Shown here: positions 41,493 through 63,786 of the stretch, in pieces
Layout of the letters: each line of letters opens with the position of its first letter
How positions within the stretch are numbered: position 1 is the stretch's first letter
Source of the DNA: Lamellibrachia satsuma
Lineage: Eukaryota > Annelida > Polychaeta > Sabellida > Siboglinidae
Direction of reading: 5' to 3'
DNA length: 64,000 bases
Assembly (NCBI GenBank): GCA_033239005.1
Contig: BSQZ01000071.1
Coordinates: 1,546,852 to 1,610,851, forward strand
Position numbers and translations under genes: made by a program
The notes under the pieces: generated by a model
Database searches by the model: none
Told to the model about the DNA's origin: nothing
What the model saw: only the letters and a program-made list of their open reading frames with translations

Positions 41493-41834
41493 TTGTGTTT
41501 GTGAATGAGTGCGGATTTGCATGCGTGGATGTGAGCCAAATTGCGATTACAGTATTGCAGCACTGTTGACGTACTATAAACACTGTTTCAATCACCACAT
41601 ATAAAACATATAATGTTCGAAGTAGTATTTGTAAAGTGATCCAGTCAATATTAACAATATACCCATAAAGTGATGATAATGGCCACGATAATTAGAATTC
41701 GGCTTAATTCACTGGACTGTTACTTTTCATTGATCAACACAAAAGCAACATCGTCTGTAACCCTAGACTCAACCTAGTGCTGCTGCCGTCTGTACTCGTG
41801 TTGACAAACGTATATGAGGAACTACAAACATTTA

Positions 41835-41960
41835 TATTAAGATTTAACAAGATTTTGTAAGATTATCATCCAAGGCAAATGGCCAGATTTGAAGTGGACA
41901 AGGAAGCCGCTGGAGAGTCCAACAATTGTTCATCTATACATAACCCGCCCTCCTGATATA
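41835..41960 (-). mobile_element. LINE 3'-end fragment
   Basis: Inverted match to the 3' end of the LINE at 45,789-47,285 (GCCAATGGCTTCCTTGTCCA region, GGCGGGTTAT). Confidence 0.65.
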
Positions 41961-42119
41961 TTTTCAATTTCTTGTACTCATATTCACCCTACTAGCATTT
42001 ACGCAATGTGCAGATGACATGTTCCATTCATTAACTGTCCTCGGTGAGAATTGGCACTTTCTGTTATACAATATGCACTGATCCTTCACTAATGACCCCT
42101 CGTGTCCTCTGGCGAAGGT

Positions 42120-45100
42120 ACGCATTCATGAAGTATATACAACAACCCACACATACATATATACGCAGTCAGATATCAGTCATGTGAAGATAGTAACTCA
42201 ACACCAGTATGTCATTACCAACAATCCTAGGAAAACACCAATACGCATATGAAAACAGGAATTCAATTACAATAGGCATATGAAAACTGTCATCCAATAC
42301 CTACAACCACACCAAAATGGAAACCACCATCAAGTGATATATGAAAACAGTAAGACAATTTGAAGAGGCATTTGATAGCAGTAACACAACATCAAGAGAC
42401 ATATAATAGCAGTAACACAAAATCAGAAGGCATATGACAGCAGTAGAACAACATCAAGAGGCATATGAAATCAGTAACACAACGTCAAGAGGCATATGAT
42501 AGCAGTAACACAACATCACGAGATATATGATAACAGTAACACATCTGAACAACTAAACCGAATTGTACAGGTATATGAAAACAGTAATCCAATGTCATGA
42601 AACGTATGAAAGCAATATCTCAACATCAACATATTGGTATGTTGGTATATTTAAGTTGGTGATTTATGTGTATTTTGAAGTTGTGAGTGGAATCAATTAT
42701 CAAACGGAAAGAAAGGACCCCTTACACGGAAGTCCTGAAATACCGAACAGACTTTGAGTTGAAGCTACTAACCCCGCAAGGGAGCAAGAGGGAGAAGAAG
42801 CAGATTGAATCCTTGTTGGCAAATCATCAATTCTGCTAGGCTGGATATGTGATCCGGATGAGCGATGAAAGATACCCAAAAAATGCTGTAACCAAAAACA
42901 GCACAGATCAATGGCAGGACAACCATTCCAATTAAAAAATATCAACACTTCGGAACGTGAAGCCTTCATCCTACCAGCTTCGTGAGCAAGGCTTCACGAT
43001 TTAACGAGGTTACTGGATGCCCAAAGGGAGACTTTATTCCAACAGAGAACAACGCATTTTGGGAATTTTAATGTTACTACCCACACGTTTGTTTAGATCA
43101 AATTATAAGCACACTATTTTTAGATTCTTATGAAGAATATATGATCATACAGCGGCGAATCACAATACTTATGTCACACCGCTGTGCACTCGTTACGCTT
43201 GATAAGCGCACCAGTGTTTTTGCGAGGTGACCCACAAACTACAACGGCACAGCTATGGCATTCAACTCACGGTATGCGCTGCATATTTCACCTGTTGTGG
43301 GCAGCCACACAAACAATGACCAGCGATACAATACATACGATACAATACATACGATACAATACAGCGGCTCTGTGTTTAAAACAAACAACCTGTTCATTCC
43401 AGTAATAAATGAACTGGTTTAGGAAGCATTCTACACAGCTGTTATCAAAAAGCAACGTTTCACCTTCTCATAATCCCACATTAGATGCCTCGGCAAGTGA
43501 ATGAAATCGGGAAATGAGGTGTAACAAAACTTGTCCTGGCTTTATAGGATCGCATGTAGTTACAAACCCCGAGGGAACGAATGAAGTAGTTGTTGAGTAA
43601 TACAGACACTTACCGTTTATGTGAAGCAACGAACCCTCGGTCTCTAAACACCGCCTATTGAGAGTAACGTTGAACTAAACTCAGTGGCAACACTGATGGC
43701 CGTGCGAACTACGGCTTTGCTTGTCATTGGACGAAACAACCAGGAAGTTTTAATAAGCGTGATCATTTGCTGAGATTATTCTTACACAAAGAGCGTTGCT
43801 GCAGCGCGTGCACACATAAGGAAATCAACGAATACGTTCGAAGATTCTCTTCCTAGAAAATAGGGGGTGCATTGTTTTCTTAGTGCGTCACTGTGTATGT
43901 TTTTTATGAAACTTCTCAATGTGAAGGGGCTTCATAGGGGTTTATAGTGTAGGGGGCTTCTGAAAAGGTAAAAGTGCGTACTTACAAAGCGCGATATCCA
44001 GTCCAACGGACTGCTCAAAGCGCGTTACACTTCCATTAATTCCAACGCCATCTCAACTGATTATAATTATACAGTATCAGACGCTTTTCATCCTAAAATG
44101 TAGAGGGTTACTCTTCAAATGGGCTATTCTAAGTAAGCATAGGCTTCAGTTTATAAAGCGTATGCGGCTTCTTTGAGTATTTTCATGGTGCATAAAGGCT
44201 TATCGTCTTAACTGCAGTTTACTGTAGTTTAATGTTTTACTAACGCCATCTAGGGGATGATAAAGCATATATTAAAGGAACCACAAATATGCTATTACTG
44301 GATTTTATTCCCACCGAAATAGTGAACATCAAATATACCACAATGGCGGCTGAAAAACGAAATGAAAATGCAGTAAACAACACTGAACCACATACATAGG
44401 ACGGACATACTGGGCCGTGCGGCACTGCTATGATTTTAAAATATCTGTTAACGTTTAGTCTACTTTGATGACATAGTGTTTGTCTTAATATTTGAATGAT
44501 GAACTCGCCAATAGGGCACACTGAAACAATGTCGATTCAGACACACTGTTTTTCCTGGGCTTCATATTTAAGGTAAATAGAGAAAGTAGTAGTAGCGCCA
44601 TCTAGGGGACAATAACGTAGATACACTGGCATCAAATGTATCACACTAATATTTAGGAGGGTTTTATTCCTGTTGAATAGGTGGCATATGTTCATAGTAC
44701 TTGGGGTCTAATATTAATATAGTTTCCCGACGATGTATGCTGACTCAAGTTATCAGAACTCCAAGGCAAACGGAGTTCTGATAACTTGACCTCATTTAAA
44801 ACTCCTAAACAATTCACGTTCAGTTATTGTGTCGTTGACTTCATGTCTATTGTTAAAACGTATACCTATGGAGCATAGCTGAAACACACGTAGCTGCTCA
44901 GTACGAACATAGAAGGTAGGCTTAGCATAACAGATTGGACAAGTCTGACTAATCTGCCGTAAGACCAGCATATTATGGTTATGCACGCACACACACACAC
45001 ACGCACGCACGCACGCATGCACACACGCACGCACGATCGCACGCACAATCGTACGCAGTCACGCACGTGCTCGCACACGATCTCTGGTATCTTAGCTTAA

Positions 45101-45280
45101 ATACCCGATGGTAATACTAAACGAAGACGCATTGGTTGAATTATTCGAATCAACCACAGTTGATTTCAACGGCGATCATGTGAGGTGGTGTTTGTCTTAT
45201 GTGCACTGTAGAACGAAGGCAACGTAGTGTCGGGGTGCGTGTTGTCGCATTGCAACAAATAGTCAAACTAACCGTCGCGT
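42120..45280. repeat. Large composite repeat, copy 1
   Basis: In order: a 31-bp minisatellite (42,330-42,550), a LINE C-terminal fragment with G-Y-V-I-R-M-S-D-E-R-Y-P-K (42,830-43,020), an R5 segment with a (CATACGATACAATA)n run (43,318-43,363), the tail of the tRNA-derived SINE (43,960-44,040) and a block repeating CGCCATCTAGGGGA (44,245 and 44,595). The order and most of the sequence recur at 47,300-50,240. Confidence 0.8.
44989..45066. repeat. (CA)n / (CGCA)n microsatellite
   Basis: Degenerate CACACGCACGCA run in the composite repeat, absent from the second copy. Confidence 0.85.
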
Positions 45281-45510
45281 CTAATCTCAAATAATTATAA
45301 AGCTTAAGGAAAAACTGTTCGCGCCTGAAAACATATAAGCCTTATTGAAGCAGTCAATACAGGCGAAAATAGCATGTGTTCCGTCTATGTTGTCCTTGTT
45401 GACGGCTGTTTTACTTAATGGCCCGCGGGTTGAATATAACACATTTGAACCGTAACGACCTCTACAGATTGACTTGCCGTCTGTCACTGATAATAGCGGC
45501 CTCGTGCCCC
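45090..45510. repeat. Dispersed repeat family R2, copy 3
   Basis: Aligns with 3,630-4,040 and 7,970-8,345, including GGCCCGCGGGTTGA and TCGTGCCCCACCGGCTT. Confidence 0.7.
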
Positions 45511-45514
45511 ACCG

Positions 45515-45765
45515 GCTTCACTTTGATCGATGCGTCATACTGCTAGGTGGCGCACACGTCTTTGTTCTCAACTACGTCTGCTCAGTTAAAGAACAATGGC
45601 GTACTGCTGCAGTCTAGCCGGGGGCTCAGTTGTTTCATGTCGCCTTGTGACTAGGAAGTATCTGGTCCCAACTAGTTATTTTGTTGACGACTGTTTACAA
45701 CACGGCCACTCGTACAGCAATTAGCATTTTGAAAGGAAGTCAAATATCCCGCAGAGGGAATTTTG
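45515..45765. repeat. Dispersed repeat family R1, copy 2
   Basis: Matches 9,040-9,320. Confidence 0.7.
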
Positions 45766-45788
45766 TAATGATTCCTCCAAAATAACTA

Positions 45789-47285
45789 ATGGAAACAGTA
45801 GAACAAATCAGTATACCACTTGCAAGAGTATTCAACTTGTCATTAAAAGAGGGAGTTGTTCCGTTTGAATGGAAAGAAGCAAACATCATACCATTATTTA
45901 AAAAGGGTTCGAGAAATAAGTCAGAAAATTACAGACCAGTGAGTTTAACGTTAGTGATTTGTAAATTATTAGAAAGGTTAATTAAAGACCATATGGTGGA
46001 TTTCCTCGTTCAGCATAAATTATTAAATTCATCTCAACATGGATTCCTTAAAGCGAATTCATGCTTAACAAATATGTTATGTTTTTTGGAAGAAATCACT
46101 AAGTGGATAGACGTGGGATCGTCAGTAGATATTATCAACTTAGATTTTCAGAAAGCTTTTGACAAAGTGCCACATCAAAGATTACTACTTAAATTAAAAG
46201 CCCATGGTATCGGGGATAGCATAACTGACTGGATAGAACAATGGCTGACTGGCAGAAGACAACGAGTTGTAGTAGATGGAGAAGTTTCAAATTGGTAATC
46301 GGTTTTGAGTGGGGTACCTCAAGGATCAGTATTAGGACTTATATTATTCTTAATATATATCAATGACTTGGATGACAGTATAACAAGTAACGTACTGAAA
46401 TTTGCGGATGACACAAAACTGTTTAGAAAGTTTAATACTGATGGTGACAAACAACATTTACAAAACGATCTAGACAGATTAGTGAAATAGTCTGAGAAAT
46501 GGCAGATGCTGTTCAATTTTGTAAATGTAAATGCCTACATACAGGACATGGGAACTTGAATGTAAACTATAAAATGGGAGATACTGTTCTGGGTACTACT
46601 GTAAAAGAAAAGGACTTAGGAATTACAATAAGCGCTGATATGAAAGTTTCAGAGCAGTGTGGTATTGCAGCTTCAAAGGGTAATCAAATTCTTGGATTGA
46701 TTAGAAGAAACATAACATGCAAGGGAAAAAAGTTAATTATACCTCTTTATAAAGCAATAGTTAGACCTCATTTAGTATACAAGCATGGAGACCATATCGT
46801 AAGAAGGATATATATACGCTTGAACGCATACAAAGGAGAGCAACTAAAATGATTCCAGAACTTAGATACCTTAGGTATGAAGAGCGCCTGAAAGAATTTG
46901 GTTTAACAACTCTAGAGACAAGGAGGTTAAGAGGAGATCAGATTGAAATTGTTAAGATATTGAATGGGTATGAAAATATTGATTGAAATATGTTTTTCAC
47001 ACTCAAGAAGGATAGCAGAACTAGAGGACATGAGGTAAAATTAGTAAAGGATTAATGTAGATTGGACATCAGGAAGCACTCGTTCTCACAGAGGACAATA
47101 AATGAATGGAACAAATTGTCTACAGATTGTGAATATGTTTAAAAACAAGGTTGACACATATCTCAGGAGGGCGGGTTATAAGTAGGTGAACATTGTTGGA
47201 CTCTCGATAAGCCAATGGCTTCCTTGTCCACTTGCCATCTGGGCCTTTGGCTTGGATGGCAAATCTTGTTAAATCTTATTAAACG
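45789..47285 (+). mobile_element. CR1/jockey-like LINE, reverse transcriptase and 3' end (decayed)
   Basis: Reads N-I-I-P-L-F-K-K-G-S-R-N-K-S-E-N-Y-R-P-V-S, L-N-S-S-Q-H-G-F, I-N-L-D-F-Q-K-A-F-D-K-V-P-H, L-S-G-V-P-Q-G-S-V-L-G and L-K-F-A-D-D-T-K-L-F, then I-I-P-L-Y-K-A-I-V-R-P-H-L and L-T-T-L-E-T-R-R-L-R-G-D. The F-A-D-D catalytic box is intact, but there are stops at about 46,296 and 46,488 and a frameshift before 46,500. The 5' part (endonuclease) is missing. It is the most complete LINE copy in the window. Confidence 0.9.
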
Positions 47286-47299
47286 TGACCTAGACTCGT

Positions 47300-50240
47300 T
47301 CACGTGATAGCAGTAACACAACATCAAGAGGCATATGATAGCAGTAACACAACATCTAGAGGCATATGACAGCAGTAGCACTACATCAAGAGGCATATTA
47401 TAGCAGTAACACAACACCAAGAGGCATACGATACCAGTAACACAACATCAAGAGGCATATGATAGCAGTAACACAACATCTAGAGGCATATGACAGCAGT
47501 AGCACTACATCAAGAGGCATATTATAGCAGTAACACAACTTCAAGAGGCATACGATACCAGTAACACAACATCAAGAGGCATATGATAGCAGTAATACAA
47601 TGTCAAGAAGCATGTGATAAGAGTAACACAACATCACGAAGCATATGATAACAGTAACACATTTGAACAACTAAGCTTAATTCTACAGGTATATGAAAGC
47701 AATAATCCAATGTCATGAAACATGTGAAAGCAATATCTCAACATCAACATATTGGTATGTTTATGTTGGTGATTTATGTGTATTTTGATGTTGTGAGTGG
47801 AATCAAATATCAAACGGAAAGAAAGAATCCCTTACACGGAAGTCCTGAAATAGCGAACAGATAATGAATTGAAGCTACCAAATGACGTGGACCTAACCCC
47901 GCAAGGGAGCGAGGGGGAGAAGAAGAAGATTGAATCCTTGTTGGCAACTCGTCAACCCTGCTAGGCTGGACATGTGATCCGGATGAGCGATGAAAGATAC
48001 CCAAAAATTGTGCGAGGTTAGTGGATGCCCAAAGGGAGATATTATTCCAACAGAGAACAATGCATTTTGGGGATTTTAATGTTACTACCCCTACGTTTGT
48101 GTATATCAAAGTATAAGCACACTAATTTTAGATTCTTAAGACGAATATCTGATCATACAGCGGCGAATCACAATACTTATGTCGCACCGCTGTGCACTCG
48201 TCACGCTTGATAAGCGAACCAGTGTATTGCGTGGTGACCCACAAACTACCTCGGCACAGCTATGACATTCAACTCACGGTATGCGCTGCATATTTCACCT
48301 GTTGTGGGCAGCCACAAAAACAATGACCAGCGATACAATACATACGATACAATACATACGATACAATACATACGATACAATACATACGATACAACACAGC
48401 GGCTCTGTGTTTACAACAAACAAATTGTTCATTCCAGTAATAAATCAACTGGTTTAGGAAGCATTCTACACAGCTGTTATCAATAAGCAACGTTTCACCT
48501 TCTCATAATCCCACATTAGATGCCTCGGCAAGTGAATGAAATCTGGAAATGAGGTGTAACAAAACTTGTCCTGGCTTTATAGGATCGCGTGTAGTTACAA
48601 ACTCCGAGGGAACGAATGAAGTAGTTGTTGAGTAATATAGACACTTACCGTTTGCGTGAAGCAACGTATCCTCGGTTTCTAAACACCGCCTATTGAGCTA
48701 GACCAAGTGACAACATTGCTGGCCGTGTGAACTACGGCCTTGCTTGTCATTGGACGAAACAACCAGGAAGTTTTAATAAGTGCGATCATTTGCTGAGATT
48801 ATTCTGGCACAAAGAGCGTTGTTGCAGCGCGTGCACACTTAAGGAAATCAACGAATGCGTTCGAAGACGTCTCTTCCTAGAAAATAGGGGGTGATTTGTT
48901 TTCTTGGTGCGTCACTTTGTATGTTTGTTATGAAACTTCTCAGTGCGAAGGGGCTTCATAGGGCTTTATAGTGTAGGGGGCTTCTGAAAAGGTAAAGGTG
49001 CGTACTTACAAAGCGCGATATCCAGTCCAACGGACTGCTCAAAGCGCGTTACACTTCACCCCCCTGACAAACCATTCATTCCAACGCCATCTCAACTTCT
49101 CTGTGAAGCATTTAGCCACACAGTCATTACTGCATGAAGACTGTTCGTCCACACATCTTCCTCTGTCTGTAACCAGATACTCATTTATGCAGGTAAGTGA
49201 ACTGTGGCAACGTGGGGTGAACGAAATTGCCAAAGCTTCGAAACGACAACAAGAGGATTCGAACCCGGGTTCTCTCGATTAAGAATCAGGCGTTCCAACC
49301 TCTACGCTACGGCTCACCAATTATCCTCGTAGCGTCTAGAATGTTTCTGTTTTTAGTGTGTTGCATGCCTATCTTCGTAATGTGTAGGATACATTTCTTC
49401 TGAACGTGTAAGTTGATTATAGTTATATATGTCAGACCCTTCTCATCTTAAAATATAGAGGGTTACTCTTCAAATGGGCTCTTCTAAGTAAGCATAGGTT
49501 TCATTTTATAAAGCGTATGCGGCTTCTTTGAGTATTTTCATGGTGCATAAGGGCTTATCGTCTTAACTGCAGTTTACTGTAGTTTAATGTTTTACTGGCG
49601 CCATCTAGGGGATGATAAAGCAGATACTATATCAACCACACACATGCTATTACCCACAGAAATAGTGACCATTAAATATACCTCAATGGCGGCTGAAAAA
49701 CGAATTGAAAATGCAGAAAACAACGATGAACCACATACATAGGAAGGACATACTGAGCCGTTTGGCACGGCGATGATATTAAAATATATCTTGGCGTTTA
49801 GTTGACTTTGATGACATAGTGTTTGTCTTAATGCTTGAATGATGAACTCACCAATAGGGCACACTAAAACAATGTCGATTCAGACACACTGTTGTTCCTG
49901 GGCTTCATATTTAAGGGAAATACTGAAAGTAGTACTAGCGCCATCTAGGGGACCATAACGTAGTACACTGGCCAATAAATATATTACACTCATATTTAGG
50001 AGGGTTTTATTCCTGTTGAATAGGTGGCATATGTTCATATTGCTAGGGGTGTAATATTAATATAATTTCCCGACGATGACTGTTGACGTGCTTAGTTTAG
50101 CCAAGGCAAACGGAATTCTCATAACTTAACCCAATTTAAAACACCTAAACAATTCACGTTCAGTTATTGTGTCGTTGACTTCATGTCTATTGTTAAAATG
50201 TATACCTAGGGAGCATAGCTGAAACACACGTAGCTGCTTG
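47300..50240. repeat. Large composite repeat, copy 2
   Basis: Parallel to 42.1-45.3 kb: 31-bp minisatellite (47,300-47,670, with a repeated superunit), LINE C-terminal piece with G-H-V-I-R-M-S-D-E-R-Y-P-K (47,965-48,005), R5 with a (CATACGATACAATA)n run of more copies (48,328-48,390), a complete SINE and the CGCCATCTAGGGGA block. The second copy keeps the whole SINE, of which copy 1 retains only the tail. Confidence 0.8.
48985..49318 (-). mobile_element. tRNA-derived SINE, complete copy
   Basis: Minus strand begins AGCCGTAGCGTAGAGGTTGG (A-box-like) with GGGTTCGAATCC (B-box) about 40 bases on, then a body with TTCGTTCACCCCACGTTGCC and GAGTATCTGGTTACAGACAG, and ends near GATATCGCGCTTTGTAAG. 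The tRNA-like head cannot form a normal tRNA, so this is a SINE and not a tRNA gene. Confidence 0.8.
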
Positions 50241-50517
50241 GCTAAAAGGTTTCTGTGTCCGTCGTGGTGGGGCTAGACTCCGTAGCTAGACACTTCGTCC
50301 GATCAAAATTTTCAATGTTCTTTAATAGAATGTTCAATGCAGTAACCCATCAATAGGGCATTTTTATAACAGGCTAGTATTTCGAACATAAATTCTCAGT
50401 GGGCCATTTCTACCTATATATTCGGCCTAAATTACAACAAAACAAAATATTTACACGCCGTGCAATAAAAGTTAGTTCACTACGTATCAAAATAAATAAT
50501 TACATAAATTATCTTTG

Positions 50518-50578
50518 GAGTTTGAGCTGGAGCCGGAGCCGGAGCTGGAGCTGGAGCTGGAGCCGGAGCCGGAGCAGT
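50518..50578. repeat. (GGAGCY)n hexanucleotide repeat
   Basis: About ten GGAGCC or GGAGCT units. Confidence 0.9.
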
Positions 50579-50579
50579 A

Positions 50580-50700
50580 TTGGGCCAATGTGCAAATGGT
50601 TAAGGCCCAATTCTGGCACGATTGTGGCCCAATTCTACTATAGCGGCATTCCTATATTTGTCCGTAATGCCAATATAGACCCAATTTAGGTCCAATGAAG
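50580..50700. repeat. Small TTGGGCC / GGCCCAA motif cluster
   Basis: Words TTGGGCCAATG, AGGCCCAATTC, TGGCCCAATTC and TGCCAATATAGACCCAAT repeat the vocabulary of the 2.9-3.2 kb cluster. Confidence 0.6.
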
Positions 50701-50754
50701 GTATGCTTGCTGGGTTTTGACACGGTACCACATAAGAAGTTAATAAGTAAATTA

Positions 50755-51867
50755 TATAGCTACAACATTAGTAATGATTAGATTATTAGAAAGGTTAATC
50801 AAAGACCATATGGTGGACTTCATTGTTAGGCATAAATTATTAAATCCATCTCAACATGGATTCGTAAAAGCGAGGCCATGCTTAACAAATATGTTCTGTT
50901 TTTTTTAGAAGAAATCACCAAGTGACTAGACAAGGGATAAAAAGTAGATATCATAAACAGTCGAGCCTCGTTATAACGCGGTGGTCGGGATCCACGATTT
51001 CGGACCGCGCTGTACGCGAGGTGCGTTAGGTGTTGTTATATCTGCCACCAGGGAGCTACTAAACAACAGCGATGGCCGCCGCTGCACCAAGCCCTAGAAC
51101 GCTGTCGAAGCCCTGTGTGCTTGCAGCAATGTCTTATACGCCAATATGCAGTTTATGGAACTTATTAAATGACTATACTAGCATCAACGTGTGTTATTTT
51201 TAAATGTCACACACTCTTGACTCTTGAACTGAATAAAACACATATACGCATACCTTTATGGAATATATCTACTATGATGATGATGTACTGCCGTATATTA
51301 CTAAAAAATAAAAAAAATATATAATAATTTAAGCACTTCTACCTGATAAAGTATGTATGCAGTTTATAATTTTTTAAAATTTTTTTATATCTTTATTATT
51401 TGAGAAGTTACTCAAAAAAGGGTGTATTCTGTCTTACGGAATTGAGTCCATTTCTTGTGACCGGTATGTCTGTTGGCTGCCCTGCCACTGAATGTAGGTG
51501 AACATGGCATAATGTGTACCAAAGAAGATATTAAGGTGGGAACAGATAGAGGACCCTAACATGTTGACTTAATAATGTATGACCTTGCACTGACCTACTT
51601 ATTTGACCATGACCTACGATGACCTATTTATGTTGAAAAATGGCCACCAGTGGATGTTGTCTACTTATATTTTTAGAAAGCTTTCGATAAAGTGCCACAT
51701 CAAAGACTGTTACTTAAACTAAAAGCCCATGGTATAGGCAATGATGTAATCAACTGGATAGAAAAGTGGCTTACACACAGAAGACAGAGTAATAGTAGAT
51801 AGTGAGATTTCAAACTGGAAATCTGTTCTGAGTGGGGTACCACAGTGATCAGTATTAGGCCCTATAC

Positions 51868-51927
<60 letters not shown>

Positions 51928-52135
51928 GATTTTGAAGATGACATATCTAGCAAAGTACTCAAATTTGCAGATGACACAAAAGTATTCAGAAAGGTTATTA
52001 ATGTTACAGATAAACAACGTTTACAGGATGACCTAGATAAATTACTTAAATGGTCAGAAAAATGGCAAATGTTACTCAATTTTGGGAAGTGTAAATGCAG
52101 TTACATAGGACATGGAGACATGGACGAAGAATATA
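50755..52135 (+). mobile_element. LINE copy split by a nested insertion
   Basis: 50,780-50,955 and 51,665-52,135 match successive parts of the LINE at 45.8-47.3 kb (R-L-I-K-D-H-M-V-D-F, then K-A-F-D-K-V-P-H-Q-R-L-L, then L-K-F-A-D-D-T-K-V-F). The intervening 50,956-51,660 is foreign. It starts CAGTCGAGCCTCGTTATAAC, like a pogo/Tigger terminus, and shares 51,020-51,300 with the element in receptor B intron 10. A (TA)n of about 50 bases lies at 51,876-51,924 inside the RT. Confidence 0.75.
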
Positions 52136-52139
52136 AACT

Positions 52140-52219
52140 TCTTCCTCATCATTATCATAACCATTTATCATCCTTATCACCTTCGTTATCATGATGATGA
52201 TGATGATCGTCATAATCGC

Positions 52220-52254
<35 letters not shown>

Positions 52255-52490
52255 CTAAGACTGCTTAATCTTTTTCATCACCATCATCATAACCATTTAT
52301 CCCCCTTAACATCACCATCGTTATCATCATCATCATTATCATCATAATCTTTATCATCATTATCATCGTCACTAAGATGACCCCTTAATTATCATCAACA
52401 TCATAATGGTTTATCAATCTCATCTTCACCTTCTACTTCATCATTATTAACATCATCATCATCATCACCATCATAATGATTATAATCATA
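52140..52490. repeat. Imperfect (ATC)n / (CAT)n tract
   Basis: About 350 bases of degenerate CATCAT, TTATCATC and CACCATC triplets. Confidence 0.9.
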
Positions 52491-52496
52491 ATTTTT

Positions 52497-52690
52497 ATTA
52501 CATTACCGGTCGATTTATTACATTACCGGTCGATTTATTACATTACCGGTCGATTTATTACATTACCGGTCAATTATTACATTACCGGTCGATTTATTAC
52601 ATTACTGGTCGATTATTACATTACCGGTCGATTATTACATTACCGGTCAATTTATTACATTACCGGTCGATTATTACATTACTGGTTGTA
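52497..52690. repeat. 19-20 bp minisatellite
   Basis: About ten copies of TTATTACATTACCGGTCGAT, alternating between 19 and 20 bases. Confidence 0.93.
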
Positions 52691-52699
52691 ACAATCGTC

Positions 52700-53650
52700 G
52701 CTTATCGGACCACTGATGAGGTCCACAGTGCACCGCCCTGTTTTGATTCTTACGTCATCATGCCTCACGACAATTGACGATGATAGAAATTCACTAATAA
52801 ATTCACTCATGACGCGTAATCGTCATTATCCTAGGTACTCGTCATGTAATGGGTAATGGCGGATGGATCGTAAGTGTAGTTTGTGGTAGTTTAATGAGTG
52901 AGTTTCCCGAGTACTTTCACATCGGACACGTTGGTAAAGTTAAGGTTTTCTTTACTTCTACATTTGCTCTTTGATTTGATGGTAGCGTTCCAACATTTCT
53001 AAATCATTCAAATTGGCCAAAATTGAGGGGTATCTGCTTTGGTTTCGTTTTTCTGAAAGGTATGTGATTTTATCGAATTACACACAGCATGTGTGTTAAT
53101 AGAGGATAAATGTGAAAAGAAAACATTTTGCAGGAATCCTAAGAAACGTACGTAATATTGTCAAATATAGTTTCACCCATTTTGTTACATGGACGGGTGT
53201 AAGATATTAATTAATGTTATACACGTGTTTTGGATAATCTTATTATAATTCACCGAGAGTATGTTTGTGGGTATGCTGTATGTGTGTATGTTTGTATGCT
53301 ATGCTGCTCCTTTAATATATTGCCTGGCAGCATCAAGTACCAAAGCATAGATCGATAGTGCTGTGATAATGTTGTGTATTCTGACATAGTTCAGTCAATT
53401 ACGAACTATCAAATTTATCCCGTCCGAAGAATAGACATTTTTGCTAGTGCAATTAACATAGTAACATCATAACTGTTGCATAGTTGGATGTAGGAAACGA
53501 ACACATATATGTCTGACAAAACGAATGCACACACACGCCCGCAAGCATGCACACACAGACACAGAAACACATATACACAGACACATAGCGGCTACGATCC
53601 ATGTGAAGGAGGTTGTAATCCTTATGTTAACGCACACTGCGTAAAGGAAC
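52700..53650. other. Intergenic, nothing recognised
   Basis: No open frame with domain character; a short degenerate (CA) run at 53,525-53,590. Confidence 0.5.
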
Positions 53651-53678
53651 AACATCACATACGACTATATCATGGCGA

Positions 53679-53684
53679 TTTATT
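53679..53684 (-). promoter_or_regulatory. Candidate poly(A) signal, receptor C
   Basis: Minus-strand AATAAA about 450 bases beyond the stop codon, in sequence conserved with receptor B. Confidence 0.55.
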
Positions 53685-54132
53685 AACATGATACAATATC
53701 TGGGATACCACGACATAGAACAACATAGTACTGTGTCAATTAGAATACTGGAAACGACGCGGTTAAACATACATGTCATATGAAAACTTTAATCCGATTT
53801 CAATTTAATAAAGCATTAAGTGAACATAGTAGTTGTTGTTCTCCTCTTTATCCCTGACATCCGGGTGATGCCATAAACAGCAGTTAGTGATTAATAATAC
53901 GTTCAAGCTGCACGCAGTCCGTAGTGTGTAATGCCGGTGGCGAATTAAGGTTGGGATCTGGCAGTTTGTCCTGCAATCGTTCTAGCAGCAAACACTCATC
54001 TCCATTGATATTCGCAGTGTTCGAATGCATAAGGCAAATATATTATTGCGAACACCACCTACTTTGTAGTGACACAACGTGCAAGCATTCACACTCACGC
54101 ATCTATGCACACGAATACAAACGTTCTTCGCA
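53685..54132 (-). other. Receptor C 3' UTR (inferred)
   Basis: Conserved with the receptor B 3' region (22,383-22,652 joined to 20,225-20,337) across stretches such as GTCCGGGTGATG and TTAGTGATTA. This supports transcription of the region beyond the stop codon. Confidence 0.6.

Positions 54133-63786
<9,654 letters not shown>

Noticed and set aside
48985..49318. tRNA gene at the GGGTTCGAATCC box (also 34,795 and 59,216)
   Set aside because: Head sequences lack a full cloverleaf and are attached to a shared SINE body.
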